Shown here piece by piece: positions 61,001 to 64,000 of a stretch of 64,000 bases of DNA. The position numbers and the translations under genes were made by a program. The stretch is from NCBI RefSeq assembly GCF_011326725.1, contig NZ_JAANCO010000001.1, positions 744,001-808,000 of the forward strand. The letters run 5' to 3'. The notes beneath the pieces were generated by a model that worked only from the letters and a program-made list of their open reading frames with translations, had not been told where the DNA came from and did not search any database. The DNA comes from Microbacterium excoecariae (GTDB taxonomy: Bacteria > Actinomycetota > Actinomycetes > Actinomycetales > Microbacteriaceae). Position 1 is the first letter of the stretch. Each line of letters begins with the position of its first letter.

Positions 61001-61623
61001 GCGTCTTCGGCGTCGCTTCATTTGGCACTCCGGCACTCGTGGAGTACATGCGCGCTCACCGCCAGCTCACCGATGCGCAGGCAGACGTGGTCGACGCGGC
61101 CTTGATCCGCGCGCACATCGTAGGAGTTCGGTTCCGAAAGAGCTCGTGGGAGTTGGCAGCGGCAATTGGCCGCGCGCCCGGCGGTGTGGGGCAGGCTATC
61201 GTTCACAGCGGGCCCACGGCCGCTGGAAGCAAGATCGAGATCGTCGTTCTCGGCATGGAACGATGCGCCAACGAACCCGACATGATGCAGGAATGGGCAT
61301 CGGTGGGCGCCCAGTACGTCACGGCGATCGCTGGCGCGGAACAAGACGCAGTGGACAACCTTGCCAACTTCATTCGCGCGACCCTGACCATGTCCTGGAC
61401 CGCGGCGCACCATCTTCAGTTCATCCTCGATGGCGTACGCCAGACGGCGTCGGATCGCTGGTTCCCCGCGCTTCGTCAGGCTATGACCGCCCATTGGAAG
61501 ACGTTGCAATCAGTCCTTCCCAGCGACCTGGCCGCGACCCTACTTCTCGGACAGGTACAGCTCTTGCCCGACTCGGATAGGCAACTCGTCCTGGAGATCG
61601 TGTTTCGCGACGACATCGACTGA
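58096..61623 (+). CDS. large TPR-like protein with C-terminal PIN-like domain
   Basis: 1175 residues from GTG 58096, with GGGGAGG five bases upstream. I do not recognise the whole protein. The N-terminal 150 residues are helical. About residues 180-700 are a long row of helix pairs rich in Ala and Leu (for example WLGLLALASGKQALARAWIERAI and DDALRLAEQSARRWGDPDEW), which reads as degenerate TPR repeats. Near residues 955-1040, LWCDDAATRQIASVFGVASFGTPAL resembles PIN-like nuclease domains, with the DD acidic pair. Its composition is less GC-rich than its neighbours and it has no GGATCC sites, so it looks acquired. Candidate defence or toxin effector. Confidence 0.6.
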   Translation: MIDPISGAAISAGGKVATSAALSLGKKLTLEWRIARSAASAAKELGVRVPRKLLRGALLSSDVMAACKSNGPASASARSVLDEIRCDGLEGAASVFLLPLLRVATARELSAADSQALVHELVMVPIAEIAEQGKESADSLFARFPSALAYDARTLERGIGEHALLRMLRALAEPHARAETLQDWLRARPAWLEESEAVDGWLGLLALASGKQALARAWIERAIAGGVTPRAYWLVQIVGIDRSEPEALDLLANDREHPLIEAILAENDLAERENRLAAWQPQTEMQRALASTLRAQQLFEARRFDEAVEFSVDAFEGDGFLGAGEIGVRALIARSLVGELHTQTEDLSAARRLAIAIRDTQRRTGVPSAEAVVLAIEASMLLQDSDRAKALFTTAPEGEATAAEAAHASVRNASAFALLNTGQLSSAHALMSETASKSMLLQLAAREAELEEDDDKAARLWTEAVDATEDWNEKAGICYLLAVRGIVHPFVEIMRPLNAQLCEEIDSIAALFREQPGAESRVSSSALDNPRLARALGQYYAKHSRDDDALRLAEQSARRWGDPDEWFRASQYQLAAGDHEKAVDRAQRAIIAGGEDWGARVRALRLQIQAMYQARRWEEVISPARALLRIDPDAADAAWALVFAYNHAADDLQAFKEWKAHPACRVPQDAGQASLWLHLFQRFGTEMAQVSEVLSLSHRFSSDEQVRRLAVGALMIAPIEYRDSDVQLLDFADEYHADFPDRPRLIWAVTAEGDSPNELLAAIDRAAGGPRLTNDLDAHMRNGTLPIGLIGHFSRRGLSEILIKSRHMARFAGSSDERPLDFSVVELARSRGVALDTTAALTLASIDDDFADMLSRIPKRLLGTYGQLRDAKDAGLELNRAGDIFIPSTVDHGPSVMLIPEDETSERQRLSARLTVRLRLVERTEPPELTLPTERFADVLGVWSEAIRRAAEADVPLWCDDAATRQIASVFGVASFGTPALVEYMRAHRQLTDAQADVVDAALIRAHIVGVRFRKSSWELAAAIGRAPGGVGQAIVHSGPTAAGSKIEIVVLGMERCANEPDMMQEWASVGAQYVTAIAGAEQDAVDNLANFIRATLTMSWTAAHHLQFILDGVRQTASDRWFPALRQAMTAHWKTLQSVLPSDLAATLLLGQVQLLPDSDRQLVLEIVFRDDID

Positions 61624-61805
61624 GCGAATCCGTGGAGCAGCATGTAGACGTTGCAGCGCGCTTCGCATCTACTGATCCGGCAGCGTCGAGGGCGCTCTGC
61701 GCTGGGTCGGGGCTTGGGGCCTTCGAGGCCGCGCGGATCTGCTGCATTCGGCATTCCGCGTACTCCGGCCCGCCGTCGCCGTCCTGCGTAGACCAGGACA
61801 CGGGG

Positions 61806-61848
61806 TTGGACACTGTCTTGGACAAAACAGACCCGTTTTAGCTAGACT
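61806..61848 (+). promoter_or_regulatory. fic promoter with direct repeats, leaderless type
   Basis: TAGACT (61843-61848) ends six bases before the ATG of fic. TTGGACA occurs at 61806 and again at 61818; the second copy is a possible -35 box or both may be a regulator site. The stretch 61624-61805 holds no gene I can support. Confidence 0.55.
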
Positions 61849-61854
61849 TCGGGG

Positions 61855-63090
61855 ATGCCAGCCACCGCTCGTCGTCACGAGACCTCGCATCCTTGGATTA
61901 CGTTTGACTTTCAGACAAACGCACTAAGCGAGGTCGTATGGGCACACCTGGGCGAGTCCTTCTCCAAGTGTCAACATCTGATTGGCGCCCCGCTTCAGCC
62001 GGGCGTTGCACTAGACCTCGCTCGCATCTACATGCGTCGTGGAGCCCTTGCGTCGGCGGCGATCGAGGGCAACACTCTGAGCGAAGACGAAGTCAACGAC
62101 ATCTTGGATAACAACAGGCGGCTCCCCGAGTCTCAGCAGTATCTCGAGCAAGAGGTGCGCAACGTTCTCGATGCCCTGACCAGCGTGCGTCGGGAGGTCT
62201 GGGAGTCGGATGGGACATTCCGTCTCTCGCCCGAGTGGATTCTCGGAAAGCATCAAGAGCTGATGGCGAGCCTAGATGTCGCCGATCATGTAAACCCCGG
62301 TGAGTATCGCAACATACCGATTGTGGTGGGCAACTACCGAGGCGCTCCCGCCGAGGACGTCCCGTTTCTAATGGACAGGTTGTGCACGTGGATCAATAGC
62401 ATCTTGGACGACGCTGCGAGCAAACAGAGCAGCGCCCCCGACCAGGCGTTCTTCCTCGTGTTCTTCGCTGCGACTTTGGCACATCTCTATCTGGCTTGGA
62501 TCCACCCGTTCGGCGACGGGAACGGCCGCACTGCCCGCCTGCTCGAGTGTGCGATTCTGGCACACTGTGGACTAGTTCCCTACGTCAGCACCAATCTGCT
62601 TTCCGACTACTACAACCGAACTCGCGGCCGCTATTACGAGAAGCTGGACGCGGCCTCGCGACGCGACGATGTCGCGGGGTTCGTCGCATATAGTGCGCTC
62701 GGCTTCCGGGATCAGCTTCGCGAGCAAATTCGCACCGTGCAGGCGCATCAGCGTGTTGTTGCCTGGGTCAACTACGTACATGAACGTTTTCAGACGGAGC
62801 CGTCCACCGACACTGCCCGGCGTCGCCGGGCGGTGGTACTTGCAATGCCAGACGGTGCGGAGCTCACCCGCAAGGAGATCCGCTATCTGAACCCGACGGT
62901 ATCGGAGATGTACGACGGAACCTCTGATCGCCTCCTGCGTCGCGACTTGAGCAAGCTCATCGCGCTCAACCTTGTAGACGAGCCGAGCCCTGGGCGATAC
63001 GAGTCGGGGATATGGCGGATGGATGCCTTTACTCCCCGTCCCGAGTTCGGAGTGTTCACACCGGTGCTGGAGCGGCTGTCCAGTGAGTAG
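61855..63090 (+). CDS. Fic family protein (probable AMP-transferase)
   Basis: 411 residues from ATG 61855. The Fic motif is HPFGDGNGRTARLLE near residue 216, complete for catalysis. An N-terminal inhibitory helix is present: SAAIEGNT near residue 65, fitting (S/T)xxxE(G/N), so activity is self-restrained. The C-terminal 110 residues look like a winged helix (RRRAVVLAMPDGAELTRKEIRYL). Such three-part Fic proteins usually transfer AMP to a protein target. It lies 231 bases after the TPR/PIN gene with its own promoter. Confidence 0.9.
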   Translation: MPATARRHETSHPWITFDFQTNALSEVVWAHLGESFSKCQHLIGAPLQPGVALDLARIYMRRGALASAAIEGNTLSEDEVNDILDNNRRLPESQQYLEQEVRNVLDALTSVRREVWESDGTFRLSPEWILGKHQELMASLDVADHVNPGEYRNIPIVVGNYRGAPAEDVPFLMDRLCTWINSILDDAASKQSSAPDQAFFLVFFAATLAHLYLAWIHPFGDGNGRTARLLECAILAHCGLVPYVSTNLLSDYYNRTRGRYYEKLDAASRRDDVAGFVAYSALGFRDQLREQIRTVQAHQRVVAWVNYVHERFQTEPSTDTARRRRAVVLAMPDGAELTRKEIRYLNPTVSEMYDGTSDRLLRRDLSKLIALNLVDEPSPGRYESGIWRMDAFTPRPEFGVFTPVLERLSSE

Positions 63091-63240
63091 CGATAGCGCG
63101 ATGCCCCGGCTTCGTACGCGGGGGCCCGAGCGCCAGCGCACTGTCGCGGCCCGAGCGCGCCGATGCCGCGTGGCAGACGGCGTGGACGAGTCTCGATCAG
63201 AGCCGATGTCTGACATGCCTGAGCGCGCGTCAGCGGGGTG

Positions 63241-64000
63241 AGATGTTCGGCTCGTGAGGTCCAGGCGGAGCGGTCGAGGAGCTCGCGTTGCATGGTCGAT
63301 CAGAACGACTCAATGAGCGCATTATCGACGCTGGATGCGACTCTGCCCATCGATCCGAGGAGCCCGGCTTGGCGGAGCCTGTGCCCGAACAGCCAGGACG
63401 TGTATTGCGCTCCTCGGCCCGCGTGGACCACGGTCCCAGGTTCGGGCCGTCGTCGCCAGCGGGCCATCTCTAGCGCGTCGGCGACGATCTCCGCAGTGAT
63501 CCGGTCCGAGATCGACCACCCCACGATCCGGCGACTGAACGCGTCGATCACGGCCGCGCAGTGGACCCATCCGTCATTCGCGCGGTGCTGCGTGATGTCG
63601 CAGAACCACAGCCGGTTGGGCGCGTCGGCACGGAACTGCCGCTTCACGAGGTCCTCGTGCGTGGCCGTGTCTGGCTTCCACCCGCGTCGCTTCCGACGGT
63701 GCGAGACGCCCACGAGCCGCCCAACCGCATCAACCGGGCGACGCGTTTCCGGCCGACGTGCACGCCGACGCCGAGCCGCAGCTCGGCGAGCACGCGTGGG
63801 GCACCATATGTCGCTCTCGAGTCGGCGTGAATCCGACGGATCGTTGTCGTCAGCTCCGCGTCAGCGACAGCACGCGGTGAGGGCGGTCGGCTCGCCCAGT
63901 CGTAGTAGCCGGAGGTCGAGACGTTCAGGAACCGGCAGGCCACCGCGACGGGAACACCGTCGGCGGCGAGCTCCTGGACCAGCCGGAACCCTATTTTGGG
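63241..64000 (-). pseudogene. IS3-family transposase (OrfB) remnant, continues past the window
   Basis: On the minus strand the frame IGFRLVQELAADGVPVAVAC..., SGYYDW, RATYGAPRV and RLMR is the OrfB start and HTH-like part. A one-base loss near 63715-63722 shifts the frame; the DDE core continues as VGVSHRRKRRGWKPD, WFCDITQH, VHAGRGAQYTS and SVDNALIES. The second catalytic Asp (normally H-S-D-R-G) is Gly (codon 63417-63419). A TGA at 63300-63302 stands where Trp is expected before STMQRELLD. The 3' end loses similarity near 63250. The element is dead. 63091-63240 holds no gene I can support. Confidence 0.85.

Noticed and set aside
61632-61841. 69-codon frame between the TPR/PIN gene and fic
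   Set aside because: It has no ribosome site, crosses the fic promoter elements and shows no domain.

Overview
The window is very GC-rich (roughly 70% by eye outside the rRNA genes). It carries an actinobacterial gene set: NrdHIEF, a mycoredoxin-like protein, LCP and LytM-type wall proteins, DUF3180, DUF4192, DUF2520 and DUF4287 proteins, and a PknB-type kinase cassette. The 16S sequence and gene order fit the family Microbacteriaceae (Microbacterium or a close relative). I cannot fix the genus without a database search.

Layout. 1-6.7 kb: a tightly coupled signalling cassette (transglutaminase-like membrane protein, RDD-FHA protein, PP2C phosphatase, FHA protein, Ser/Thr kinase). 6.7-13.2 kb: resolvase-like protein, mycoredoxin, GT2-GtrA glycosyltransferase, TrhO, BCCT osmolyte transporter, CPA1 antiporter, DUF4287 protein. 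13.3-15.3 kb: a 73-bp tandem repeat array, a membrane protein/GntR pair and a tRNA-Glu-Asp-Phe cluster. 15.5-29 kb: core housekeeping genes (M23 peptidase, ppa, tilS, hpt, ftsH, folE-folP-folB-folK, DUF3180, two PH-domain membrane proteins, DUF2520, lysS). 29-37.7 kb: DUF4192, cls, diacylglycerol kinase, serS, HAD phosphatase, two tRNA-Ser, LCP protein, aquaporin.

37.8-46.4 kb is the main accessory locus. It holds an NMT1/THI5-type ABC importer, an adenosine-deaminase-family enzyme, two FMN-dependent monooxygenases of the NtaA/DszA group, a flavin reductase and a TetR regulator. Two promoters in the locus carry near-identical palindromes at the same distance from their -10 boxes, so this looks like a self-contained, repressor-controlled uptake and oxidative degradation pathway for an unidentified nitrogen heterocycle. 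46.4-52.2 kb is an rRNA operon (16S-23S-5S). 52.3-57.7 kb holds an acyl-CoA-dehydrogenase-type flavoenzyme and the NrdR-type nrdHIEF operon.

57.7-64 kb is a lower-GC island after nrdF. It has 20-bp-periodic TGGCAC repeats like the ends of an IS21-type element, a small HTH-like ORF containing a perfect 15-bp hairpin, a 1175-residue TPR-like protein with a PIN-like C-terminal domain, a Fic protein, and a decayed IS3-family transposase running off the window. The island is a candidate defence or toxin module.

Across the host-like DNA the palindrome GGATCC is strongly over-represented (about 105 copies counted by eye in the first 46.4 kb). It is almost absent from the island, which gives both an unexplained genome signature and a marker of foreign DNA.
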